NCBI RefSeq assembly: GCF_020687695.1
Contig: NZ_JAJEWL010000003.1
Coordinates: 124,001 to 188,000 of the forward strand
Source of the DNA: Pusillimonas sp. MFBS29
Lineage (GTDB): Bacteria; Pseudomonadota; Gammaproteobacteria; Burkholderiales; Burkholderiaceae_B
Reading direction: 5' to 3'
Length of the DNA: 64,000 nt
Below the pieces are notes generated by a model. It did no database searches. It saw only the letters and a list, made by a program, of their open reading frames with translations, and was not told the origin of the DNA. The translations under genes and the position numbers were made by a program. The stretch's first letter is position 1. Every line of letters begins with the position of its first letter. Shown one piece after another: positions 34,255 through 42,713 of the stretch.

Positions 34255-36036
34255 GTGAATTCATTATTGGTTGAGGATGCACAGGAAGTCTCTGCAACAG
34301 CGATTTCCGGGACCTGGCTTGAACTGTTCAACAAGGCCATAATCAGCAAAGATCCAGCCCAGCTCGGTTCACTATTCAGCGCCGATTGCCATTGGCGTGA
34401 CCTGCTGGCCCTCACCTGGGACTTTGGCACGACTTCAGGCAATCCGGAAGTTACCGGCCAGCTGTTGCAGCACGCAAGGCGATCCGGCGCGTGCAATTTC
34501 GAGATAGATCCCAAGCGCATCGAACCATTCCAGGCTGAACGTGCCGGTGAAAAGGTCATTGAGGCTATCATCCGGTTCAAAACGGCTACGGGCATTGGCA
34601 CCGGCCTGGTTCGTTTCCGGCAACAAGACCTGGATCCTGACACCCCTCAAGCCTGGACCTTGCTGACCGCCCTGCAAGACCTGGCAGGCCATGAAGAAGA
34701 AACGATGCGGCTTGGCCGCGAGGAACATCCCTTCGAGCGTGACTGGCACGGACCAAACTGGCTCGATAAGCGGCAAGAGCACAAGCTGTACAAGGACAGC
34801 AGCCCCGATGTGCTTGTCGTGGGAGGTGGGCACGCAGGCCTGAGCATCGCCGCAACGCTTAACGCCCTGAGTGTCGACGCCCTGGTTGTTGACCGTATGG
34901 CGCGCGTGGGGGATAACTGGCGCAAACGCTACCACGCGCTCAAGCTGCACAACAAAACGCCAAGCAATCACCTTCCTTACCTGCCGTTCCCCTCGACCTG
35001 GCCCAACTACATCCCCAAGGACAAGATTGCCAACTGGCTGGAGTTCTACGTAGAGGCCATGGAAATCAATTTCTGGACCAGCACGTCGTTCGAAGGCGCC
35101 ACACGTGACGAGAGCACCGGCGTCTGGAGCGCCAAACTCAGACTGGAAGACGGCTCGGAGCAAATTCTGCATCCACGTCATATTGTGATGGCAACCAGCA
35201 TCAGCGGAACGCCTAATCTGCCGGAGATCCCGACCCTGGATCAATTCCAGGGGCCTGTACTGCACTCCAGCCAGTATGCGGGCGGTGCGCAATGGAAAGA
35301 TAAAGAGGTGCTGGTCTTTGGTACGGGTACGAGCGGCCATGACATTGCCCAGGACCTGCATGGTCATGGCGCCCGCGTGACCATGGTGCAACGCAGCCCC
35401 ACCGAAGTCGTCAACATTGAGCCCAGCGCCCAGCTGTATGACGGCATTTTTTATGGTGAGGGCCCTGCCTTTGCTGACCGGGACCTGATCAGCTCATCGA
35501 TACCCATGGGCGTTGTCAAGGAATCGTACAAGCTGCTGACCCGCAAGGCACAGGAATACGATGCCCCGCTGCACAACAGGCTCAAGCAGGCAGGTTTTCG
35601 ACTGAACCTTGACCTGTCCGGCTGGCCCCTGAAATATCGTACCCGCGGAGGCGGCTACTATTTCAATGTCGGCTGCTCCGATTTGATAGCAGACGGCAAG
35701 ATAGACCTGATACAGTATGACGATATCGCTGCCTTCGAACCGGAAGGTGTCCGGCTGGCGGACGGGCGCATGGTGAATAGCGAGCTGATAATACTGGCTA
35801 CAGGTTATAAAGGACCAGACCACCTTGTGCCACCGCTGTTTGGCGACACTGTGGCAAAGAAAGTCGGGCAAATCTGGAATTTGGATGAGTCGCAGGAATT
35901 GTGCAATATGTGGCGCTCAACCGGACAACCAGGACTCTGGTTTACCGGCGGCTCATTCTCTCAATGCAGAATCTACTCGCGCTACCTTGCCTTGCAAATC
36001 AAGGCAGCAGAACTAGGGCTCTTGCAGCCTGCGTAG
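34255..36036 (+). CDS. flavin-containing monooxygenase with N-terminal NTF2-like domain
   Basis: This 593-aa protein has an N-terminal SnoaL/NTF2-like domain (about 18-150, WLELFNKAIISKDPAQLGSL and CHWRDLLALTWDF). An FMO-type flavoprotein follows: FAD motif VLVVGGGHAGLSIAATL (about 186-202), the FMO fingerprint FQGPVLHSSQY (about 330-340, form FxGxxxHxxxY), NADPH motif VFGTGTSGHDIAQDL (about 357-371) and a late ATGYKGPDH. It should oxygenate a ketone, amine or sulfur substrate with NADPH and O2. Translation starts at GTG 34255 after AAAAGGA. It lies between DUF3237 and the liv genes in the TetR-controlled run. Confidence 0.9.
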   Translation: MNSLLVEDAQEVSATAISGTWLELFNKAIISKDPAQLGSLFSADCHWRDLLALTWDFGTTSGNPEVTGQLLQHARRSGACNFEIDPKRIEPFQAERAGEKVIEAIIRFKTATGIGTGLVRFRQQDLDPDTPQAWTLLTALQDLAGHEEETMRLGREEHPFERDWHGPNWLDKRQEHKLYKDSSPDVLVVGGGHAGLSIAATLNALSVDALVVDRMARVGDNWRKRYHALKLHNKTPSNHLPYLPFPSTWPNYIPKDKIANWLEFYVEAMEINFWTSTSFEGATRDESTGVWSAKLRLEDGSEQILHPRHIVMATSISGTPNLPEIPTLDQFQGPVLHSSQYAGGAQWKDKEVLVFGTGTSGHDIAQDLHGHGARVTMVQRSPTEVVNIEPSAQLYDGIFYGEGPAFADRDLISSSIPMGVVKESYKLLTRKAQEYDAPLHNRLKQAGFRLNLDLSGWPLKYRTRGGGYYFNVGCSDLIADGKIDLIQYDDIAAFEPEGVRLADGRMVNSELIILATGYKGPDHLVPPLFGDTVAKKVGQIWNLDESQELCNMWRSTGQPGLWFTGGSFSQCRIYSRYLALQIKAAELGLLQPA

Positions 36037-36094
36037 ATAGGCAGTTATAAATATTACTTAACATATAGACTAATTTTCAATACAGGAGACTGAT

Positions 36095-37255
36095 ATGCGT
36101 ATGGTAATGAAAACAGCCGCCGCCCTGATGTTCGGGATCGGCCTGATGACGGGCGCTGCAGCCCAGGAAGTACTTAAAATTGGCGTAGTCAGTGCGCTGG
36201 ACGGTCCTGGCTCCGAATGGGGCCGCGGGGTCGACGGCGGCACCAAGATTGCAGCCAAGGAAGTCAACGACGCAGGTGGCCTGAAAGTGGGTGACAAAAC
36301 CTACAAGATCGAGGTCATTTCATACGATGACGCCTACAAGGCAGCGCAGGGAGTTTCCGCCGCTACGCGTCTGATTGAGCAGGACCAGGTGAAGTTCATT
36401 CTGGGGCCACTGGGTTCAGCATCAGGTCTGGCAGTCAAGCCCATGTATGAACAGAACAAAGTTATTGGGTTGGTCAACACCTACACACCGCAAATGCTCA
36501 AGGATGTCGAGTACATCTTCCGTGTGCTGCCGACAACCTCTGAAATTGTCGAGCCCATGGTCAGCTGGATCAAGCAGCACAACCCCGAGATAAAGAAAGT
36601 CGCCGTGCTTTCGCCAAATGACCAAACTGGCTGGGACAGCCAAAAAGCACAGGTTGCCGCCTACGAGAAGTTCGAATACGACATTGTCGGCACCGAACTG
36701 TTCGAACGCTCGACCCGTGACTTCCAGTCATTCATCACACGCATCATGGTCAAGCAGCCGGATCTCATCGAGCTCGACACCACCCCGCCGAGCACCGCAG
36801 GGCTGATCATCCGTCAGGCCCGTGAACTCGGCTACAAGGGCATGTTTTCCAAGATTGGCGGTCCCGGCGTACCTGAAATCGTCAAGGCCGCAGGCAAGGA
36901 GTTTGCAGAAGGCACCATCACCTATGTGGCGGCCGACATGTCCAACGAAAAGTACAAATGGCTGGAGCAGCAGTACACCAATTTCTATCCTGCTCCCATG
37001 AATGCGTTCAACGTCTTTTTCTACGACGGTGCACGCATGCTGTTCAAGGCGATGCAAAACGCCGGCACTGTCACCGATACCGACAAGGTACGTGACGCAC
37101 TGGCCGAGGTCACCCCCTTCGAAGGCATGCAAGGCGCCCTGGTGTGGGGTGGCAAGGAACTGTATGGCAACAACCATCAGATCCAGGCACCCGTCTTTGT
37201 CGGTGTGATCAAAGACGGCAAGGAAGTCATTGTCGAGAAAATCGACGTGAAATAA
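36095..37255 (+). CDS. LIV-type ABC substrate-binding protein
   Basis: This 386-aa periplasmic protein has a signal peptide ending near GAAAQ (about residue 23). The mature start VLKIGVVSALDGPGSEWGRG is the Peripla_BP_6 first strand and loop. ATG 36095 follows AGGAG. It directly precedes livHMGF and should be the dedicated receptor of that importer, for a branched amino-acid-like or, given the setting, a hydrophobic carboxylate or aromatic substrate. A strong hairpin after the stop (37264-37286) may raise its expression over the downstream genes. Confidence 0.93.
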   Translation: MRMVMKTAAALMFGIGLMTGAAAQEVLKIGVVSALDGPGSEWGRGVDGGTKIAAKEVNDAGGLKVGDKTYKIEVISYDDAYKAAQGVSAATRLIEQDQVKFILGPLGSASGLAVKPMYEQNKVIGLVNTYTPQMLKDVEYIFRVLPTTSEIVEPMVSWIKQHNPEIKKVAVLSPNDQTGWDSQKAQVAAYEKFEYDIVGTELFERSTRDFQSFITRIMVKQPDLIELDTTPPSTAGLIIRQARELGYKGMFSKIGGPGVPEIVKAAGKEFAEGTITYVAADMSNEKYKWLEQQYTNFYPAPMNAFNVFFYDGARMLFKAMQNAGTVTDTDKVRDALAEVTPFEGMQGALVWGGKELYGNNHQIQAPVFVGVIKDGKEVIVEKIDVK

Positions 37256-37263
37256 GCCATGCT

Positions 37264-37286
37264 GCCCGGCGGCCGCGCCGCCGGGC
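37264..37286 (+). other. intercistronic hairpin between binding protein and livH
   Basis: GCCCGGCGGC (37264-37273) and GCCGCCGGGC (37277-37286) form a perfect 10-base GC-rich stem with a 3-base loop. No T run follows, so it looks like an mRNA-stabilising or partially attenuating hairpin, as known between binding-protein and permease genes of other ABC operons. Confidence 0.6.
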
Positions 37287-37328
37287 CACATTCCTCAATG
37301 TGAATTTTGCCAGCTCTGAGGGCATAAC

Positions 37329-38189
37329 ATGCTTCAACTACTCAGCCAAGTAGCAGCCAACGGTCTGATGACCGGACTGGTCTACATACTTATGGCTCTC
37401 GGTTTCACGCTGATCTTCGGCATCATGCGGGTGGTTAACTTCGCCCACGGTGAGCTGTACATGATCGGCGCATTCGTTATTCTGATGCTTTTCGGCACTT
37501 TCGAGATCAACTATTACGTGGCGGTTGTGGCCGGGGTGTTCATCGCAGCACTTATCGGTGTCGTGCTTGAGCGTACTCTCCTGCGCCGTTTTGTCGGCAA
37601 AGAGCTCAATGGCATGATCATGGCCCTGGCGATCTCGATTACGCTGCAGGCACTGGCCGCCATCTTCTTCGGTCCCCAGGAACAATCGGTTGCCCGGCCA
37701 GTCAGCGGCATCTTCAACATAGGTGGCGTCATCGTGCCCCGCGACCGCATCGTGGTCGGCGGAATCGCGTTGCTGGTACTTGCCGTGTTCTACATATTCC
37801 TTCGCTATACCCGCTATGGCCTGGGTATGCGAGCCGTTGCGCAAGACGCAGACGCAGCTGCATTGCAGGGAATCCGGCCCGGCTTCATCTATGCCCTGGC
37901 ATTTGGTGTGGGCAGCCTGCTGGCCGGTCTGGCCGGGGCTCTTATGGCACCTGTATACACAATTTTCCCCTATATGGGCTCTGTGCCGATGATGAAAGCC
38001 TTCATCGTTGTCATTCTGGGAGGCCTGGGCAGTTTGCCTGGCGCCGTCATTGGTGGCCTGTTGCTGGGGATGGTTGAGTCTACCGTCGCCTCGTTCTACA
38101 GCTCTACCATTGCGACGATGGTCGCGTTTGGCCTTGTCATCCTGATCCTGTTATTCAGGCCGAATGGTCTTATGGGGCGCAGCCAATGA
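37329..38189 (+). CDS. livH: LIV-type ABC permease LivH
   Basis: This 286-aa inner-membrane permease has about eight hydrophobic helices and the LivH start MTGLVYILMALGFTLIFG, then MRVVNFAHGELYMIGAF (about 36-52). The C-terminal GLGSLPGAVIGGLLLG (about 236-251) is the EAA-like loop that contacts the ATPases. It pairs with LivM to form the membrane channel. ATG 37329 follows GAGG. Its stop overlaps the livM start by four bases (ATGA). Confidence 0.95.
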   Translation: MLQLLSQVAANGLMTGLVYILMALGFTLIFGIMRVVNFAHGELYMIGAFVILMLFGTFEINYYVAVVAGVFIAALIGVVLERTLLRRFVGKELNGMIMALAISITLQALAAIFFGPQEQSVARPVSGIFNIGGVIVPRDRIVVGGIALLVLAVFYIFLRYTRYGLGMRAVAQDADAAALQGIRPGFIYALAFGVGSLLAGLAGALMAPVYTIFPYMGSVPMMKAFIVVILGGLGSLPGAVIGGLLLGMVESTVASFYSSTIATMVAFGLVILILLFRPNGLMGRSQ

Positions 38190-39175
38190 TTACCAAACAC
38201 AATATCTCACAGTCGGGCAATCCGGGAAGCCAGGGCTCGCCGGCCCTGAAAGGCCTGGCCTTGCTTGTCGGCGCCGTCATTGCAATTGGCTGGCCTTTCG
38301 TGCTCAACAATCCATTTCTGACTCATATCGGCGTATTGTTCTGGATGTTCACGCTGCTTGCCCTGAGCATGAACCTTATGCTCAGGATGGGGCAACTGTC
38401 GCTTGCGCACGGCGCGCTGATGGGTCTGGGTGCCTACGGGTCAGCACTCCTGATGATGCGCCTTAATGTACCTTTCGTTCTTGCCTTTCCGGCCTCAGGC
38501 CTGATTGGTGCGCTGTTCGCACTGATCACCGGGCCCATCATGCTCAAGATCAAGGGCGTATATTTTGTGCTGCTTACCTTTGCCTTCGGCGAAATCGTAA
38601 TACTTACCTTCATCGAATGGGTTGATTTATTCGGCGGAAATAACGGCCTGTTTGGCGTACCGCGCGCCTCGTTTTTCGGCATCGCGCTGAAGGAACGCTG
38701 GGCCTACTATCTGTTTGCCCTGGTTCTTGCCGCGCTTGCTTATCTGGGGGTCCGGGCGCTGTACAAGAGTGAAGTGGGGGCAGTTATCGATGCACTCGAC
38801 ACAGACGAGGATCTTGCACGGTCGCTGGGCGTGAATGCGCTGCGCTACCGTCTGGTCGTGTTCACGATTAGCGGCTTCCTGGCCGGCATCGCCGGTGGAT
38901 TCTATGCCAGCTACTATACATTCGTGACACCCGACGGATTCACGTTCTGGACCGCAGTGAACGCCATCATCATGAACGTGCTGGGTGGCATTGCCCTGCC
39001 CATAGGCTCTGTTCTTGGCGCCCTGCTCATTGTGCCTCTGCCTGAAATTCTCAGAGACGCCAAGGAGTACCAGAACCTGGCCTACGGCGTCGTCCTGATT
39101 ATCTTCCTGCTGTTTCTGCCGAACGGGTTCATCGGCGCGTACCGGCAATATCGCGAACGGAGGCAGCGAACATGA
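38186..39175 (+). CDS. livM: LIV-type ABC permease LivM
   Basis: This 329-aa permease is the LivM partner of LivH. Signature segments are ALSMNLMLRMGQLSLAHGAL (about 62-81), FVLLTFAFGEIVIL and ISGFLAGIAGGFYASYYTFV (about 231-250). An ordinary C-terminus ends in YRQYRERRQRT. The start overlaps the livH stop and the stop overlaps the livG start (both ATGA), so the four transport genes should be translated as a coupled unit. Confidence 0.95.
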   Translation: MITKHNISQSGNPGSQGSPALKGLALLVGAVIAIGWPFVLNNPFLTHIGVLFWMFTLLALSMNLMLRMGQLSLAHGALMGLGAYGSALLMMRLNVPFVLAFPASGLIGALFALITGPIMLKIKGVYFVLLTFAFGEIVILTFIEWVDLFGGNNGLFGVPRASFFGIALKERWAYYLFALVLAALAYLGVRALYKSEVGAVIDALDTDEDLARSLGVNALRYRLVVFTISGFLAGIAGGFYASYYTFVTPDGFTFWTAVNAIIMNVLGGIALPIGSVLGALLIVPLPEILRDAKEYQNLAYGVVLIIFLLFLPNGFIGAYRQYRERRQRT

Positions 39176-39945
39176 GCGCAGTTCTCGAGGTAAAGGAATT
39201 ATCCAAACGTTTTGGTGGGCTGCTGGCAACCAACAATGTCAGCTTCACCACAGAACGCGGCGAGATCGTCGGCGTCATCGGTCCAAACGGCGCTGGCAAA
39301 AGCACCCTGTTCAATCTGATCACCGGCACCATCAAGCCCTCATCCGGACGGGTCAGCTTCTATGGTGAGGACATCACTGGTTGCACGCCTGAACAGGCTG
39401 CACAGCGGGGGCTGATCCGCACCTTCCAGTCGGCCACGGTGTTCAAAGAAAAGACCGTGCGTGACAATCTACGGATAGGCATGCAGTTCAACCGCCTGGG
39501 GCGCCCCTTCCAACTGCTTGATCGGGCGCGGGTGAAAGAATTTCGCAGCGATGCAGGACGCATGGCCACAGAGCTTCTCGACTTTGCCGGCCTGGAAGCC
39601 TATGCAGATCGACCCGCCGGCGATCTTCCCTATGGGGCGCAAAAAATTCTGGGCGTTGCCATGGCGCTGGCCACTGAGCCCAAGCAATTGCTGATGGACG
39701 AACCGGCAGCCGGTCTGAATCCCGTCGAAACCGAGAGCATGGGACACTTGATCCAGAAAATTCGGTTGGAACGCCAGATCGACGTGGTGCTTGTGGAGCA
39801 CGATATGGCCATGGTCACCAGCATCTGCGACCGGATCGTGGTCATTAACAGAGGAGAAATCATCACTATTGGTACGCCGGAAGAAATCCAGCGCCATCCC
39901 GAGGTGATCGAAGCGTATCTGGGAGTAGACCTTGAGTTTGATTGA
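39172..39945 (+). CDS. livG: LIV-type ABC ATPase LivG
   Basis: This 257-aa ATPase has a Walker A GPNGAGKST (about residues 38-46), LPYGAQKILGVAMALATEP in place of a classic LSGGQ signature (normal for LivG-like proteins) and Walker B QLLMDEPAAGLNP. The H-loop His is in VVLVEHDM. It powers the LivHM channel with LivF. Its stop lies 14 bases inside livF. Confidence 0.95.
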   Translation: MSAVLEVKELSKRFGGLLATNNVSFTTERGEIVGVIGPNGAGKSTLFNLITGTIKPSSGRVSFYGEDITGCTPEQAAQRGLIRTFQSATVFKEKTVRDNLRIGMQFNRLGRPFQLLDRARVKEFRSDAGRMATELLDFAGLEAYADRPAGDLPYGAQKILGVAMALATEPKQLLMDEPAAGLNPVETESMGHLIQKIRLERQIDVVLVEHDMAMVTSICDRIVVINRGEIITIGTPEEIQRHPEVIEAYLGVDLEFD

Positions 39946-40657
39946 ACTAAAAGACCTCTCGGTCCATTACGGGCCGATCGTTGCTGTCAAAAAACTGAAC
40001 GCTTCGTTCAAAGAGGGTGCGATTACCTGCATACTTGGTGCCAACGGCGCAGGCAAGTCGTCAACGCTCAAATGCCTGGCCGGACTGGTGCCGCCCAATG
40101 GCGGGCAAATCCTGTTCGATGGCAAGGACGTCACGCGCAGTGCAGCGCATGACATGGTCGGCCGGGGCCTGACGCTGGTTCCCGAAGGACGCAGGCTGTT
40201 TCCCGGACTGACGGTCTACGAGAACCTGCGACTGGGAGCCTATACCGGGCGTTCACGCCAGGACATGGCCGAAGACCTTGAACGTGTGTACAGTTATTTT
40301 CCACGCGTACACGAGCGGCGGTCCCAGCTTGCCGGCAGCCTGTCGGGCGGCGAACAGCAAATGGTCGCGATTGGCCGGGCACTGATGAGCCGGCCACGCG
40401 TTTTGCTGCTTGATGAGCCGTCGCTTGGCCTGGCGCCCAAGATCATCGTCGATGTGGCAAAGATCGTTCGCAGTATCAACAGCACCGGCATCACTGTAAT
40501 CATCGTCGAACAAAATGCCAGGCTCGCCTTGCGGCTGTCCAGTTATGGCTATGTGCTTGAAACGGGCCGCCTGGTCTACGAAGGGGCGAGCGAGACCTTG
40601 CTGAATGATGACCGGATCAAGAACGCCTACCTCGGAAAATCTGCGTCCATAGGCTGA
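39932..40657 (+). CDS. livF: LIV-type ABC ATPase LivF
   Basis: This 241-aa ATPase has Walker A GANGAGKSS (about 36-44), the signature SLSGGEQQMVAIGRALM (about 139-155) and Walker B VLLLDEPSLGLAP. Translation appears to start at a TTG (39932) with GGAG seven bases upstream; the reading frame offers no ATG before the first strand. It overlaps livG by 14 bases and ends the transport operon. Confidence 0.94.
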   Translation: MSLIELKDLSVHYGPIVAVKKLNASFKEGAITCILGANGAGKSSTLKCLAGLVPPNGGQILFDGKDVTRSAAHDMVGRGLTLVPEGRRLFPGLTVYENLRLGAYTGRSRQDMAEDLERVYSYFPRVHERRSQLAGSLSGGEQQMVAIGRALMSRPRVLLLDEPSLGLAPKIIVDVAKIVRSINSTGITVIIVEQNARLALRLSSYGYVLETGRLVYEGASETLLNDDRIKNAYLGKSASIG

Positions 40658-40751
40658 TCAGCGTGCAGCGGGTGGCGACGTCAACGCATGGCGGGAAACG
40701 TCGCCCCACCCGTACACCATCTGCCATAGCCTGCTTTCGGCATTAATTGTC

Positions 40752-40774
40752 CGAACATATTAGAATTATGTTCG
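40752..40774. promoter_or_regulatory. inverted-repeat operator upstream of the acyl-CoA ligase gene
   Basis: CGAACATA (40752-40759) and TATGTTCG (40767-40774) form a perfect 8-base inverted repeat with a 7-base AT-rich spacer, 44 bases before the ligase ATG. It could bind the GntR/UTRA regulator encoded at 43519 or another regulator. It differs from the TetR repeats at 33.6 kb. Confidence 0.5.
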
Positions 40775-40817
40775 ATCATTATGAATTTCCATCAACGTAG
40801 CACTGGTGACCCCCACA

Positions 40818-42338
40818 ATGCCTAATATCTACCAAGCTGCCATGTACAACGCGGAACGCCACCCCGGCAAAGTAGCGCTATCCGATGAACAGCGCCAGCT
40901 GACCTTCGCCCAGCTTTGCACGCGAGCAAGAGAGCTTGCCGCCTATCTTTCTTCTTTGGGCGTGGAGCGCGGCGACCGGGTCGGCCTGCTGCTGCATAAC
41001 TCCATTGACTACATCGCCCTTCTGCACGCAACGGCAGTCGGAGGTTTTTGTGTGGTACCTGTCAACACACGCTATGGCGCCAAGGAACTCGCGTTCCTGC
41101 TGAGCGACTCCAGTCCCAAAGTTGTCATTTACGATGCCGAGTTCCAGGAAAACATTGCACGGGCACGAGAATCCATTGCGGATGAAGCTGGCATGACCTG
41201 GCTCGATTCCCTGCCCGAGCATTTTCCGCAAGCATCCACCCTGTCTCCGGTTGAAAGGCGCTTTGGCACCGTTGAAGATGACGACGTGGCAATCATCATG
41301 TACACGTCAGGCACAACGTCGTCACCCAAAGGAGCGATGCTCACCCAAGGCAACCTCGCAGCCAATGCCGTCAATTACATTGTCGAGCTTGGTATTGATT
41401 CGACTGCCCGATCCCTGCTGGCCACACCGCTGTTTCATATCGGAGGCTTCGGCGTTGTCAACGGTCCCATCCTGTACGCTGGCGGGAGCCTGCATATCGT
41501 GCCGCGCTTTGATGCCGATGCAGTCATCGAGGTGCTGAACACCAATCGTCCTACCCATTTGTTCCTGTTGTCGGCGATGTGGGTCGGTCTCACAGACCAT
41601 CCCCGCTTTGCCGACCTTGTCATGCCTTACGTCACTTTTGTGCAGACCGCAGCAGCACCGCTGGGAGAATGGCGGCAACAGCTGATTCGAAAGGTATTTC
41701 CGAATGCCGAGTTCAGCTGGGGCTTCGGCATGACGGAAAGTTGCGTCACTACCATCAAGAACCGGTATACGCGCGAGATCCTGGAGCACCCGGGCTCCAT
41801 CGGTTATATATGGCGTCACGTCCAGTACCGCCTGGTCGATGAAGCCGGCCAGATACTGGCCGACCAACGCGGCCCCGGCGAACTACATGTGAAAGGGCCG
41901 ACGGTCTTCAAAGGCTATTGGAATCAGCCCGAACTGACCGCCGAGGTTCTCGATAAGGAAGGATGGCTGCGTACCGGCGACATCCTGCGCATCGACGACG
42001 ATGGCTTTGTGTATTTTGAAGGCCGCAGCAAAGACATGATCAAGACCGGTGGTGAAAACGTGGCCGCGCTGGAAGTGGAAAATTGTCTGGCCGGCCATCC
42101 CGATGTACGCGAGGCAGCAGCCTTTGGTCTGCCACACGAATATTGGGGTGAGGAACTGGTTGCGGCCGTTGTGCCCGCTTACGGGAAATCACCCGACGTC
42201 GAAGATCTTCGTGCGCATTGTCGTAACGCGTTATCAGCGTTCAAGGTCCCCAAGCGCATCTTTATCGTCGACAGCCTGCCCCAGTCTTCATCGGGGAAGG
42301 TACAAAAGTTTCGTCTGAAAGAGGAATTCTCGTCATGA
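40818..42338 (+). CDS. AMP-forming acyl-CoA synthetase
   Basis: This enzyme of about 506 aa belongs to the ANL superfamily. Motifs in order: the ATP loop IIMYTSGTTSSPKGAM (about 160-175), WGFGMTESC (about 302-310), the hinge GWLRTGDILRIDDDGFVYFEGRSKDMIK (as GWLRTGD and GRSKDMIKTGGEN, near 388-420) and the C-terminal catalytic Lys in LPQSSSGKVQKFRLK. It activates a carboxylic acid as its CoA thioester. I chose ATG 40818; GTG 40806 is an alternative, and neither has a clear ribosome-binding site. Its stop overlaps the next gene (ATGA). It heads a rightward run ending at 46262. Confidence 0.92.
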   Translation: MPNIYQAAMYNAERHPGKVALSDEQRQLTFAQLCTRARELAAYLSSLGVERGDRVGLLLHNSIDYIALLHATAVGGFCVVPVNTRYGAKELAFLLSDSSPKVVIYDAEFQENIARARESIADEAGMTWLDSLPEHFPQASTLSPVERRFGTVEDDDVAIIMYTSGTTSSPKGAMLTQGNLAANAVNYIVELGIDSTARSLLATPLFHIGGFGVVNGPILYAGGSLHIVPRFDADAVIEVLNTNRPTHLFLLSAMWVGLTDHPRFADLVMPYVTFVQTAAAPLGEWRQQLIRKVFPNAEFSWGFGMTESCVTTIKNRYTREILEHPGSIGYIWRHVQYRLVDEAGQILADQRGPGELHVKGPTVFKGYWNQPELTAEVLDKEGWLRTGDILRIDDDGFVYFEGRSKDMIKTGGENVAALEVENCLAGHPDVREAAAFGLPHEYWGEELVAAVVPAYGKSPDVEDLRAHCRNALSAFKVPKRIFIVDSLPQSSSGKVQKFRLKEEFSS

Positions 42339-42712
42339 CCGCGCAAGTATCGAATTTCTTTCATCAAGGCTGGTTGCAGGCACTTGGTTCGGCAGCCAAC
42401 CACGACAGCTTTGTGGCGCAGCACAGTGCACTGGCCACATTCAATATGGGCTTTCGCAACACAGAAACAGGGGAAAACGCCTGGATCGCTTTCGACGAAG
42501 GCAGAGTGACTGCGGGAACCGATACAACAACAGCCATCGCGTTCACCTTTGCGGGCGACACCGCCGCATTCAACGACCTGCACCGCGGTTTCCCCTTTAA
42601 CAGGCTGGTACGCCAGCATCGCCTGGTCGTTGAAGGTGATATGCGCAGCTGCGTGCAGAACTGGCTGCTGATTTACGCTGTCACCCGTTTGGCCGCCGGA
42701 CTGGAGCACTGA
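42335..42712 (+). CDS. SCP2-like small protein
   Basis: This 125-aa soluble protein lacks a signal peptide. The segments FNMGFRNTETGENAWIAFDEGRV (as GENAWIAFDEGRV), TAIAFTFAGDTAAFNDL and HRLVVEGDMRSCVQNWLL follow the SCP2 lipid-binding pattern. It is the counterpart of the 29879 gene and is again followed at once by an alpha/beta hydrolase. It overlaps the ligase gene by four bases and precedes the hydrolase by one base, so all three should be coupled. A carrier role for a hydrophobic CoA ester is inference. Confidence 0.65.
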   Translation: MTAQVSNFFHQGWLQALGSAANHDSFVAQHSALATFNMGFRNTETGENAWIAFDEGRVTAGTDTTTAIAFTFAGDTAAFNDLHRGFPFNRLVRQHRLVVEGDMRSCVQNWLLIYAVTRLAAGLEH

Positions 42713-42713
42713 C

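Noticed and set aside
34435-35391. A 318-codon minus-strand frame opposite the monooxygenase
   Set aside because: Antisense shadow of the FMO, no family features and no ribosome-binding site.
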